NCBI RefSeq assembly: GCF_001399975.1
Contig: NZ_LKBD01000004.1
Coordinates: forward strand, 1-64,000
Length of the DNA stretch: 64,000 nucleotides
Source of the DNA: Pseudoalteromonas sp. P1-9
GTDB taxonomy: Bacteria; Pseudomonadota; Gammaproteobacteria; Enterobacterales; Alteromonadaceae
Reading direction: 5' to 3'
Shown here: in pieces, positions 55,737 to 63,786 of the stretch
Position numbering within the stretch: position 1 is the first letter of the stretch
How the letters are laid out: each line of letters opens with the position of its first letter
The notes under the pieces: generated by a model
Told to the model about the DNA's origin: nothing
What the model saw: the letters and a program-made list of their open reading frames with translations, nothing else
Database searches by the model: none
Position numbers and translations under genes: made by a program

Positions 55737-56309
55737 TTAATGAAGCGCCGCTGTATGCGGCAGCTTTGCACAAATTTCCGCTTCAGCGTGCAAAATCTCT
55801 TCTAAACGTGCATCCACTTCAGCTTTATCAAAATATTCGTACGCCAGCTCGACAAACAAAAATGCGTGCTTTTCTTCTGATTTTGCGATGGTAACGTAAA
55901 AGTCTTTTTCTTTACCCTCTGCAAGCGCTTCAGCTACTAGTGAGAAGCGCTCGTAACCACGGGCCTCAATTACCGCAGCAACCAGTAAGCGGTCGAGTAA
56001 AAATACGTCTTTACCTTGGCGAAATAGCGCACGTAAGTCTTTTACATACGAATCTTTAGTGTCTTTGCCTAGAGTAATATCGCGCTCCAACAAAATTTTC
56101 ACCACTTGCTTAAAGTGGATCATTTCTTCAAGCGCTAAGTCAGTCATTGCGCGCACTAATTTGCGGCGATCTGGGTAATGCGAAAGCATTGATAGTGCCA
56201 TGCCCGACGCTTTTTTCTCAGCGGCTGCGTGATCTTGTAAAAAGGTATCAAAATCGGCCATTACCGCTTCAGTCCAAGAAAATGGCGTTTTGTATTTCAG
56301 TTCAAACAT
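55737..56309 (-). CDS. miaE: tRNA-(ms2io6A37) hydroxylase MiaE
   Basis: The 190-residue ferritin-like diiron monooxygenase has Glu/His ligands in DLALEEMIHFKQV, AAVIEARGYERF and AKSEEKHAFLF (the E-x-x-H pairs). It hydroxylates the isopentenyl group of ms2i6A37 in tRNA using oxygen. Length is normal for the Pseudomonas/Alteromonadales type. MiaA and MiaB are outside the window. Confidence 0.92.
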   Translation of the reverse strand: MFELKYKTPFSWTEAVMADFDTFLQDHAAAEKKASGMALSMLSHYPDRRKLVRAMTDLALEEMIHFKQVVKILLERDITLGKDTKDSYVKDLRALFRQGKDVFLLDRLLVAAVIEARGYERFSLVAEALAEGKEKDFYVTIAKSEEKHAFLFVELAYEYFDKAEVDARLEEILHAEAEICAKLPHTAALH

Positions 56310-56369
56310 ACTTGGCTTAATGTTAGTAATTCAAATTAGCCGCAGTTTAATGGTCAGCTTCAAAGATGT

Positions 56370-57038
56370 CTATTTTAAATCCGCTTTACCATTGCGTGTT
56401 GAGTCGAGTTTTAGCGGGCTTTTGATTTGCTTCCACGCCGTAACTTTACCGTTTACATTGAGCTGTTCAAAACCGCCTTTTTCTTGTTTACCCAGAAACG
56501 AACAAAATTGCTGATAGCTGTTATCATCAGACAAGTTAACCACTAAGTGCTGGTTATCGATGTGCTGAAAAAAGTCCATTACCTTGGCTTTATGCGATAA
56601 ATAACACTGTGTTAAATGCGCATCATCTAACATAGTTTGCTTATTTAGCGGATAGAAAATATCGCCATAACAGCGTTTTAAGCTTGGAAAAAAACCACCG
56701 TGTTCAATTAGCAGCCTATCTGCCATACGCGTTAACAAAACTTTGATTGATGGCAACCAGCTTGCTAAATCCCGCTCAAGGTAAATAAACTTTGCCGTAG
56801 GATATTGCTGTAGCAGCGCCTCATAGTCGTTAAAAACCGGTGTGTCTGCGACAAACTCAGCACTATCTAACGTTGATTGAATATACACTGTATGCGCCGT
56901 TTTAAAGCCTAATGCGAGCGCAGCGGCACACACACTCGTTGTGCCAGTGCGGGGTAAGCCTAAAACAAAGATTTTCTGACTGCTAATAAGACACCTCTTG
57001 AGTGGTCTGATGAGTTGCGATAAGCTGAATAATATCAC
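56370..57038 (-). CDS. Sulfotransferase-family protein
   Basis: The 222-residue protein has the PAPS 5'-phosphosulfate loop GLPRTGTTSVCAAA (about 29-42), and a second motif FIYLERDLASWLPSI resembling the 3'-phosphate loop. It may transfer sulfate to a small molecule or glycan. The start shown is GTG 57038, which has no clear ribosome-binding site and lies 20 bases from the divergent gene. Its substrate is unknown. Confidence 0.8.
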   Translation of the reverse strand: MILFSLSQLIRPLKRCLISSQKIFVLGLPRTGTTSVCAAALALGFKTAHTVYIQSTLDSAEFVADTPVFNDYEALLQQYPTAKFIYLERDLASWLPSIKVLLTRMADRLLIEHGGFFPSLKRCYGDIFYPLNKQTMLDDAHLTQCYLSHKAKVMDFFQHIDNQHLVVNLSDDNSYQQFCSFLGKQEKGGFEQLNVNGKVTAWKQIKSPLKLDSTRNGKADLK

Positions 57039-57058
57039 GTTTAAACAATGCGCTTATT

Positions 57059-57805
57059 ATGCAACTACATAACTTAAATGGACACATACAATCGATCTAT
57101 TTAGTAGAATATCCAGATAAATTAATGCTGTTGGACGGCTGCTGCCGCGCGGATTGTGAACTCGTTGCACGCTTTATTACACAAGAGCTAAAGCGTCCAT
57201 TATCGGATCTAAAATTGATTATGGTTACGCATATGCATCCTGATCATGCCGGTGGTGCACACAAACTGCGCCGTATGACAGGTGCAAAAATCGCCACATC
57301 AAACGCACCTGGTCATTGGTATCAAGGCTTTGATGGCATTATGATGCACATTACCGATATTTTATTGGCGCGTTGGGTTGCCAATCGTAAAGGTAAAAAA
57401 CAAGCTTTTATGTGGTACCCACGTAAGCTTAAGGCCGATATTTATTTGCCTGATGGTGTTAGCATTCCTGATTTTGATGAGTGGCAAGTACATCATAGTC
57501 CAGGCCATACTGACAGAGATATTTGCTTGCATCACATTCCCAGCAATATGATTTACGTCGCCGACCTTATGGTGAACGTAAAAGGAAAGCTGATCCCGCC
57601 TTTTCCAGTTTTTTACCCCAAGCGCTATCTTAATTCATTATTGATGCTAAAAACTTTAAAGCCAACCTCAGTGCTACTTGCCCATGATGGCAAAATAAAT
57701 TTCGCTGACATTGATTTTAATTACTTACTAAAAAAAGCGCCAAGTATCCCGATGACACATTGGCGCTCTGTAAAAAGTAAGTTAAAGCAAATTACTAAAA
57801 GTTAA
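57059..57805 (+). CDS. Metallo-beta-lactamase-fold hydrolase
   Basis: The 248-residue protein has the zinc motif THMHPDHAGG, followed by SPGHTDRDIC and LAHDGK, giving the His and Asp ligands. It has no signal peptide, so it is a cytosolic hydrolase. Similar proteins include glyoxalase II-like and lactonase-like enzymes; the substrate is unknown. It is divergent from the sulfotransferase gene. Confidence 0.87.
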   Translation: MQLHNLNGHIQSIYLVEYPDKLMLLDGCCRADCELVARFITQELKRPLSDLKLIMVTHMHPDHAGGAHKLRRMTGAKIATSNAPGHWYQGFDGIMMHITDILLARWVANRKGKKQAFMWYPRKLKADIYLPDGVSIPDFDEWQVHHSPGHTDRDICLHHIPSNMIYVADLMVNVKGKLIPPFPVFYPKRYLNSLLMLKTLKPTSVLLAHDGKINFADIDFNYLLKKAPSIPMTHWRSVKSKLKQITKS

Positions 57806-57808
57806 AGC

Positions 57809-58105
57809 CTAAGGCTTATTAACCACACAGCTGTTATACAATGTCATCCATTGCTCATAGCTGAGAGATGACGCTGTCTGACAAGTTTGCGCTTTAATTT
57901 CTTTTAGCTTGCCCGATACACAACCGGGTCTGAAATCGTGACGCATTGCAAAACGCTCTACCTCATATTGCTGCATTTCGCTCATGTAGGTCACAGGATA
58001 ATGCTCACCATTACATTCGATTTGGTTGCTATTTCTTGGCACAGTACTACACGCACTTAACGCGACAATCGCGCTTACCAAAGCCAATAATTTATATAAT
58101 TTCAT
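57809..58105 (-). CDS. Small lipoprotein of unknown function
   Basis: Start at ATG 58105 (MKLYKLLALV), six bases after AAGGAAG; an upstream in-frame ATG at 58129 is inside the preceding gene. The 98-residue precursor has a lipobox LSAC (residue about 19). The mature part has four or more cysteines (IECNGEHYPVTY, PGCVSG, AQTCQTA, SCVVN), which may form disulfides. It is adjacent to a cyclic-nucleotide-binding-domain gene and probably co-transcribed with it. Confidence 0.8.
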   Translation of the reverse strand: MKLYKLLALVSAIVALSACSTVPRNSNQIECNGEHYPVTYMSEMQQYEVERFAMRHDFRPGCVSGKLKEIKAQTCQTASSLSYEQWMTLYNSCVVNKP

Positions 58106-58106
58106 G

Positions 58107-58571
58107 CTAACTTCCTTGCAGTTTTTCAATCACTACGCCAAGTTTTTCAATGCGTTGGCTCATGCCTAAAATAATGCGATCTTTTATCTTATCGCGAATT
58201 GCGTAAGGCAATTTTTGCATTGCAGTATGTGAAATAGCCAACACGATAGTTTCAGTGTTCGCTTTGGCATTAATACTGCGACTATGTGTTTCGACAAATG
58301 ATCCTTCGCCAACAAAATCGCCAGGCTGAATAGAAACGAGCGATGGTTTATGCTGCTGTTTAAACAACACTAGCTCACCAGACAACACAATATAAAGGTG
58401 ATTATCGTGTTCATTTTGTCTAAATACCATTTTGTCTTTTTTGAACAAATGCAATTCAGAAAATGATTCAACCACCATTTGCCTTTCTGCTAATGTAAGC
58501 GTTTTAAAAAATGGCAGGCGGTTAACCAACTCCATTTTTTTGATTAGGGGAATTTGTGTGATCAGTGCCAC
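58107..58571 (-). CDS. Stand-alone cyclic nucleotide-binding-domain protein
   Basis: The 154-residue protein has one cNMP-binding beta-roll (about 18-128: LPFFKTLTLAERQMV, YIVLSGELVLFK, PGDFVGEGSFVETHSRSINAKA). The phosphate-binding cassette GEGSF...SRSINAKA is recognisable. A C-terminal helix of about 25 residues replaces the usual HTH domain, so it does not look like a transcription factor. It may be a regulatory subunit. It abuts the lipoprotein gene. Confidence 0.83.
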   Translation of the reverse strand: MALITQIPLIKKMELVNRLPFFKTLTLAERQMVVESFSELHLFKKDKMVFRQNEHDNHLYIVLSGELVLFKQQHKPSLVSIQPGDFVGEGSFVETHSRSINAKANTETIVLAISHTAMQKLPYAIRDKIKDRIILGMSQRIEKLGVVIEKLQGS

Positions 58572-58583
58572 TAATTCTCTCCG

Positions 58584-59489
58584 TTACAACGCGTTCAAGT
58601 AGTTTAACCCGCCACGAATTGCGGCAACTTGTGCATCAATGCAATTTTGCTCATCCGCTTTAGGGCTATCCGGATAAACTTCTGTGGTAGTGACATATAT
58701 CGCATCAGTAATACCAGCGCACAGAGATAAACCTTTACAGTCATAGTCGCATACGCCAAATTGTGAAATCGCTACGCCGATTAATTCACCATTTTCATCC
58801 GCCGGCGCAATATGGGTGACTTGTTCAACTGACTCAATAATGGCTTTTTGAAACGCCGCTTGAGGACGTTTTGAATCGCCTACCAGATAAAACCCATCAG
58901 GAATATTCCAATTGGTATGCTGAACGCCATCACGTGCTGCTAATGCTGGGCGAAATTCAGAATTATCCGTATCTGTGGTTTCATGCAAATCAATATGCAT
59001 TAAAAAGTCACAGTTAAGTTTGCTTAAGTAATTTAATACCGCCTGAGATTCAGGTGCTGGGGAATCATTAAAAAAAGACCGATTTGGATCGACGGCATAA
59101 GAATTCCAGCGATTAATGGTTTCAAATCCCCACGGGCTAATACAAGGTAGAATCACAAAATTAAACGCATCTTCAAAGTCTTTGACATCGTTTTTAGCAA
59201 ATGCCAGAGCACCCATTACGCCGCTAGTTTCGTAACCATGTACTCCACCTGTAATTAATACACATGGCTTATCTTGTTGCCAAGATTTAGAACGCAGAGC
59301 GAACAGAATGAGATCATCACCGTAAGGCAACTGCCCATAACTTTCAATATCAAATGCATCGGTTAGTTGGTTTATTTGTGAAACCACCAGCTGATTATAA
59401 TCACGCTTTTTTTGTTGCTGATTTAACCATTGTGACTTTTCTGCGTCATTCCACTTTTGGCCAGGAATACCTATGGCGTATTTTTTCAT
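58584..59489 (-). CDS. M14-family zinc carboxypeptidase-like protein
   Basis: The 301-residue protein has ITGGVHGYETSG (His and Glu ligands), the catalytic-arginine-like DPNRSFFND and the third His in HIDLHETTDTDNSEF. These fit an M14/AstE-like carboxypeptidase or succinylglutamate desuccinylase-type fold. It has no signal peptide. Substrate is unknown. It lies 12 bases upstream of the cyclic nucleotide-binding gene, so may belong to the same unit. Confidence 0.85.
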   Translation of the reverse strand: MKKYAIGIPGQKWNDAEKSQWLNQQQKKRDYNQLVVSQINQLTDAFDIESYGQLPYGDDLILFALRSKSWQQDKPCVLITGGVHGYETSGVMGALAFAKNDVKDFEDAFNFVILPCISPWGFETINRWNSYAVDPNRSFFNDSPAPESQAVLNYLSKLNCDFLMHIDLHETTDTDNSEFRPALAARDGVQHTNWNIPDGFYLVGDSKRPQAAFQKAIIESVEQVTHIAPADENGELIGVAISQFGVCDYDCKGLSLCAGITDAIYVTTTEVYPDSPKADEQNCIDAQVAAIRGGLNYLNAL

Positions 59490-59537
59490 ATTATTTAATT
59501 AACTTATAAGTCGTTTTAAGAATCTTTGTCGCATCAT

Positions 59538-59570
59538 TGTCATTCTACATATTCAAAGTTGAGAATGACA
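59538..59570. repeat. Inverted repeat upstream of the AT-rich orphan gene
   Basis: TGTCATTCT (59538-59546) and AGAATGACA (59562-59570) form a nine-base inverted repeat with a 15-base spacer, 44 bases before the orphan's likely start. It could be an operator or a leader hairpin. There is no T tract. Confidence 0.5.
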
Positions 59571-59613
59571 TTGATATTATAGAGAACATGTATTAATGAT
59601 ACTCATAACTCAA

Positions 59614-60888
59614 ATGAAACTATTAAAATCAAGTATTAACATCTCTTGTTTGTGCATATATATAATTTTTTCTAAATATTCGTTTGCCGTTAGCTCTGTA
59701 AATGAACTGACAAAGCAGAACTTAATCGCTATTGACAATTCAAATGAAGGTTCAACAATCTCTTCATTTATCAAAATGAAATTAACTCATAAAGAAATAG
59801 AATTTCACGAAGAAGATGATGTTATTTATACCTCATCAGTTAATGGAGTGGTAAAAAGTCAGATTTTAATTGATGCCAGCAATCCGAATACATTTGAAGA
59901 ATTAGCTACAATTTTAAATAAGATAGATAAAAATATAAACACAAGTAATTCTAGGATTGTTATTCTTTTAAACAATTCTGATGACATATTAAAATCACTG
60001 TCTAAAAGTGATATAACAATCTCATTGGATTCGCCCTATCCGAGTATTATAGACTTTTATGGTCGAAGTATAATTAACATTCAATTCTCAGAGGGAGTTG
60101 AGTATGAGGGTGAAGCTTTAAAACTATCTCAATTTAGTAGTACTCAAGATAACAACTTCCCTGTTTTGGCCAGTATCCTAGTTGAGAATATCACTCCCGA
60201 ATTACTTAAGAAAATAAAGCAAAGAAGTGAACATCTTAAAAAAGTAAGCCGTGTCCGATCAGAAAAGAAATCAGTCGTTAGCTATGCATTTCTAAACCAA
60301 AGCAACGGGTTAAAAATAATAGCTAGTGGTGAATTCTTCGGTCATGACAAAGAAATAATGAATATTAATGCGATTAGTTATATAGCATCGCTCTTTAAGG
60401 GGCTACCAATAGAGCTAAATCAAAGCGGGAAAATTGTTAAATATTTAAACAGTTTAATAGCATTAAACCCTTATGCAGTAAGGTTTGGAGAGTTAGCATT
60501 CAAAGATGAAAGTATGGGGCCTGTTACTCTTTGGCCTCATGCTTTAAATGGTGATGAAAACCACACACATCTAGAACTTCATTCCAGATTACCATATGGA
60601 AAGAGCATTGAAGAAATTGAAAAAAATATATTAGATATATCGCAAAAATGGAAAGCACATTTTAAGGTCTCGTCCTTAAACATAAAAATAGAATCAATCC
60701 CTGCTACTAAGACGACCAATCCTCGGTTCAATAAAATATTAAACTCTCTCGAGCTAAAAAACGAAGACAATTATTTTAATTACTTTTCCAGAGAACGAAT
60801 GCTAAGTGACTCCTTTAATAACGGTGTTTCTCTTTCGATTGACGAAACTAAGTTAGAAAAGCTTCTTCAAATCTTAACACAAAGCTGA
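59614..60888 (+). CDS. AT-rich orphan exported protein, degenerate M20-peptidase-like
   Basis: From ATG 59614 (59596 is also possible) the protein has 424 residues with a signal-peptide-like start (to about SKYSFA). Its codons are much more AT-rich than the neighbours. By eye the middle and end follow the M20 dipeptidase plan: a SLDSPYPSII segment where M20 has its PD-x-x-FPV, GHDKEIMNINAISYIASL like GKSAHAS...NAI, and LELHSRLPYGKSIEEIEKNI like the dimerisation domain. The catalytic and zinc residues (HxD, GRG-x-x-D, EE) are not there. A pseudoenzyme or divergent member is the inference. Confidence 0.6.
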   Translation: MKLLKSSINISCLCIYIIFSKYSFAVSSVNELTKQNLIAIDNSNEGSTISSFIKMKLTHKEIEFHEEDDVIYTSSVNGVVKSQILIDASNPNTFEELATILNKIDKNINTSNSRIVILLNNSDDILKSLSKSDITISLDSPYPSIIDFYGRSIINIQFSEGVEYEGEALKLSQFSSTQDNNFPVLASILVENITPELLKKIKQRSEHLKKVSRVRSEKKSVVSYAFLNQSNGLKIIASGEFFGHDKEIMNINAISYIASLFKGLPIELNQSGKIVKYLNSLIALNPYAVRFGELAFKDESMGPVTLWPHALNGDENHTHLELHSRLPYGKSIEEIEKNILDISQKWKAHFKVSSLNIKIESIPATKTTNPRFNKILNSLELKNEDNYFNYFSRERMLSDSFNNGVSLSIDETKLEKLLQILTQS

Positions 60889-60897
60889 TTGATTCAA

Positions 60898-60921
60898 GTG
60901 TACTCTCGACTGAGAGTACAC
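60898..60921 (+). terminator. Ten-pair hairpin after the orphan gene
   Basis: GTGTACTCTC (60898-60907) pairs perfectly with GAGAGTACAC (60912-60921) around a four-base loop, nine bases after the stop. No T tract follows, so termination may be weak or need another factor. Confidence 0.55.
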
Positions 60922-60944
60922 CTAACTCAAGGTGCTCACCCTAC

Positions 60945-61991
60945 TTAAAGCTTTGGCGTTGCGCGATATAAATCTTTTTTTAAGGAAAGCATCAACAAAT
61001 TAAGTTGGTCATTCGGTTTTAAATCAGACTTCTGCACTTTTTCGCTGTAGTTGTAGCGTTCTTTTAATTCTTCGGTCACGGCTGCTAACTTGTTACGTGC
61101 CATACGAGATTTAGCTGCGAAGTTTAAAAATTCATCAGGCTCGATTGTGTAACCTTCGTATGCCTTTAATAAACGATGACAATCTTTTGCGATGGCGTAA
61201 TCTCTAATTTTTTCATCCAGTACCATGCACGTATTATTAACCAGTTCGTAGCGCCATAAGTTCTTTTGCTGCCAAGCATACATATCTGGTTTTAACATTT
61301 GTCTGGCTTTTTCTGCACGCACACCAGCTAGAATTCGGTCGGCGTCTTGTTCAATTTGTTTTTTATCCGCGTAAAAATCTTCCTTGTTGGTCTCACTAGC
61401 CTGAACCAATATAAAAACGATTTCTTGTAGTTCTTGATACTCACGTGCGATGGCTCTATCTAGCCACTTTCTTAATTCTGGGTTGTTATTTTTCTTCTTA
61501 ACATTTTTACCTTCGTCAACCGCATGTAAAACCTGCGCGTTGTATTTTACTTGCTGTATTACCGAGTAAATATCCCATGTATCTGCCGTAGTGGTATAAA
61601 TAAAGTCTGCAGCTTGTTCATTTTTAAAATAAGGCTCAATACGACGATATAGCCCAGTGACGTCCTCTAGTTTCTTGGCACTCACGACGGCTTGATAGTC
61701 AGATTCATCGGTATAGTATGCATCACGGGCAAGAAAGCTATGGTGGTACGAGGAAAAGCGGTCTTTCTCAGTTTTACTTTGCTCAAGTAATTTATAGCTT
61801 GTGCTAATTTTTTGATACAGCTCTTGGTGCTGCTTTGAGCGATCTTTCGTAAGCTCAATTGTCAGTAGCTTTTCGTGTAGGTTTTTATTTTCTAAATTAC
61901 GTTTAACAAATTCAATGTTATCCAAACTATCGGGATCGCCACAACCAAGTAAAGACAAGGCTAAACATGCCGTAATTGTTAATTGTTTCAT
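60945..61991 (-). CDS. Helical lipoprotein of unknown function
   Basis: From ATG 61991 (MKQLTITACLALSLLGCGDPDS) the precursor has 348 residues with lipobox LLGC. The mature protein is strongly charged and helical, probably coiled coil in places, with few other cysteines. Asp at +3 and not +2 after Cys does not force inner-membrane retention, so an outer-membrane site is likely. The longer in-frame start at 62045 is less likely. I do not recognise the family. Confidence 0.75.
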   Translation of the reverse strand: MKQLTITACLALSLLGCGDPDSLDNIEFVKRNLENKNLHEKLLTIELTKDRSKQHQELYQKISTSYKLLEQSKTEKDRFSSYHHSFLARDAYYTDESDYQAVVSAKKLEDVTGLYRRIEPYFKNEQAADFIYTTTADTWDIYSVIQQVKYNAQVLHAVDEGKNVKKKNNNPELRKWLDRAIAREYQELQEIVFILVQASETNKEDFYADKKQIEQDADRILAGVRAEKARQMLKPDMYAWQQKNLWRYELVNNTCMVLDEKIRDYAIAKDCHRLLKAYEGYTIEPDEFLNFAAKSRMARNKLAAVTEELKERYNYSEKVQKSDLKPNDQLNLLMLSLKKDLYRATPKL

Positions 61992-62201
61992 ACTACCAAC
62001 CTTATAATTATTATTTTCCTCAACCTCGATACAAAAAATTAACAATTATTACAGTTGAATTCAATATAATTTATCTTAGGTACAAGAAATATAGAGTTTA
62101 GACTCTAATTGTCGTTTAGATTTGTATAGGGGAAATGTCGACTAAATGGCCTACTGTTAACGCCATAATGAATTAACAAGCAGCCATGAGTGTGAACTTA
62201 T

Positions 62202-63650
62202 TTAGTTGTTTAGATTATACTTTTTCATCTTTTCAACTAACGTTGTACGCCTTACACCAAGCACTTCAGCAGCGCGCGCTACCACGTTTTCATTACGCTC
62301 AAGTGCTTGTTCAATTAAACACACTTCTAATTCTGCTAAATAGCTTTTTAATTCGATACCTTCTACAGGCAGTACTGCGGGTTGACTTGTATCAAGTGGA
62401 GTATCAAATGCATCGCTGTCGTTTTCTTCAAATTCACCAAAGCCTTCACTAAAAATATCGTTGAGAGCCTGACGCTCTAAAATCTCTTCTGGATATTCAG
62501 GAATATACTCTTCCACATCAATATGCTGATATTTTTTCGGCAGATCAGACACATCAACCACTTTTTCCGGAAACATAATTTGCATACGTTCCACTAAATT
62601 AGAGAGCTCCCTAACGTTACCAGGCCAACCATGCTCTTTTAAACTATCAAGCGCTCGCTCGGTAAACTTTACGTTTGCACCGCCAACTGCAACGTTGCGC
62701 TTAATCAACTCTTGTAATAATAAAGGAACATCGTTTTTACGCTCACGCAACGATGGATTTTCAATGGGAAATACATTTAAGCGATAATATAAATCTTCAC
62801 GAAACGCGTCTTCTTCAATCATGGTTTCTAGATTGCGGTGCGTGGCTGCGATGATACGAACATCCGCTTTTATTGGCTTGCCGCCACCCACGCGTTCGTA
62901 TACACGCTCCTGTAAAACTCGCAGTAGCTTAACCTGCATTTGGCTTGGCATATCACCGATTTCATCAAGGAATAAAGTTCCCCCTTGTGCCATCTCAAAT
63001 CGCCCTTTGCGCGTAGAAATAGCCCCTGTGAATGCCCCTTTTTCATGGCCAAATAACTCACTTTCCAGTAAATCACCGGGAATTGCGCCACAGTTAACCG
63101 GAATAAATGGCCCATTGTTGCGATTAGACAATAAATGAATATTGCGTGCGACAACTTCTTTACCTGTGCCCGACTCACCTAAAATAAGTACATTCGCGTT
63201 TGTTTTTGCTACTTGTTGGATTAAAAAACGAATATGTTCAATTTCAGACGTCGCACCAATTAAGCCGTCAAAGCGTTTTTCATTCTGCGAATTGGTTAAG
63301 TTAGGTAAATGACGTTTGTATTCTTGGCAGTCGCGCAGCAATTCAGTCGTTGGCGCATAAGCGAAGGGCTCAGCTAAAATGCCAATCACGTTAGCCAACG
63401 ATAATAGCGGTCGTAGCGTTTCACCAATTAGAATAAAAGGAGTCTCTGGCTGGCTTTTTATCAGCGTTTCATGATCATGACCCGTTAACGCACCTAAAAA
63501 CACCGTTTCCACATGATGTAATGCTGATTCTTGCACGTCTGTTGCGGTTACCACTTTCGCGTGTTCTCCAATAAAACACAGTGATGCAACTAACTTATTT
63601 GCTCGATTCTCGTTTTCGTCAATAACCCAAGTGGAATTGGTAAGGCTCAT
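62202..63650 (-). CDS. flrA: Sigma-54-dependent flagellar master regulator FlrA/FleQ
   Basis: From ATG 63650 (MSLTNSTWV) the protein has 482 residues: an N-terminal FleQ-type receiver-like domain without a canonical phosphorylation site; an AAA+ sigma-54 activator domain (about 130-375) with Walker [15 protein letters not shown] ([10 protein letters not shown]) and LFLDEIGDM; and a C-terminal Fis-type HTH (about 440-480, [16 protein letters not shown]). It activates early flagellar genes. A flagellin gene is upstream. flrB and flrC, commonly downstream, are absent here. Confidence 0.93.
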   Translation of the reverse strand: MSLTNSTWVIDENENRANKLVASLCFIGEHAKVVTATDVQESALHHVETVFLGALTGHDHETLIKSQPETPFILIGETLRPLLSLANVIGILAEPFAYAPTTELLRDCQEYKRHLPNLTNSQNEKRFDGLIGATSEIEHIRFLIQQVAKTNANVLILGESGTGKEVVARNIHLLSNRNNGPFIPVNCGAIPGDLLESELFGHEKGAFTGAISTRKGRFEMAQGGTLFLDEIGDMPSQMQVKLLRVLQERVYERVGGGKPIKADVRIIAATHRNLETMIEEDAFREDLYYRLNVFPIENPSLRERKNDVPLLLQELIKRNVAVGGANVKFTERALDSLKEHGWPGNVRELSNLVERMQIMFPEKVVDVSDLPKKYQHIDVEEYIPEYPEEILERQALNDIFSEGFGEFEENDSDAFDTPLDTSQPAVLPVEGIELKSYLAELEVCLIEQALERNENVVARAAEVLGVRRTTLVEKMKKYNLNN

Positions 63651-63735
63651 ATACGGGCACAATTATAATGTTATTCTAATTATTTTTTTATTGTAACGGC
63701 TTAGACCGATGTTGCAAGGTACAAGTGGCGGGATT

Positions 63736-63763
63736 TTGGCGTCAATTCAAAAAATTGACACCA
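63736..63763. promoter_or_regulatory. Interrupted dyad upstream of flrA
   Basis: TTGG-c-GTCAATT (63736-63747) mirrors AATTGAC-a-CCAA (63753-63764) around a five-base centre, with one mismatch. It sits about 87 bases before the flrA ATG, between flrA and the flagellin stop. It may be a regulator site or part of the flagellin terminator. Confidence 0.4.
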
Positions 63764-63786
63764 AAGTTTGATTTATCACAAGCAAA

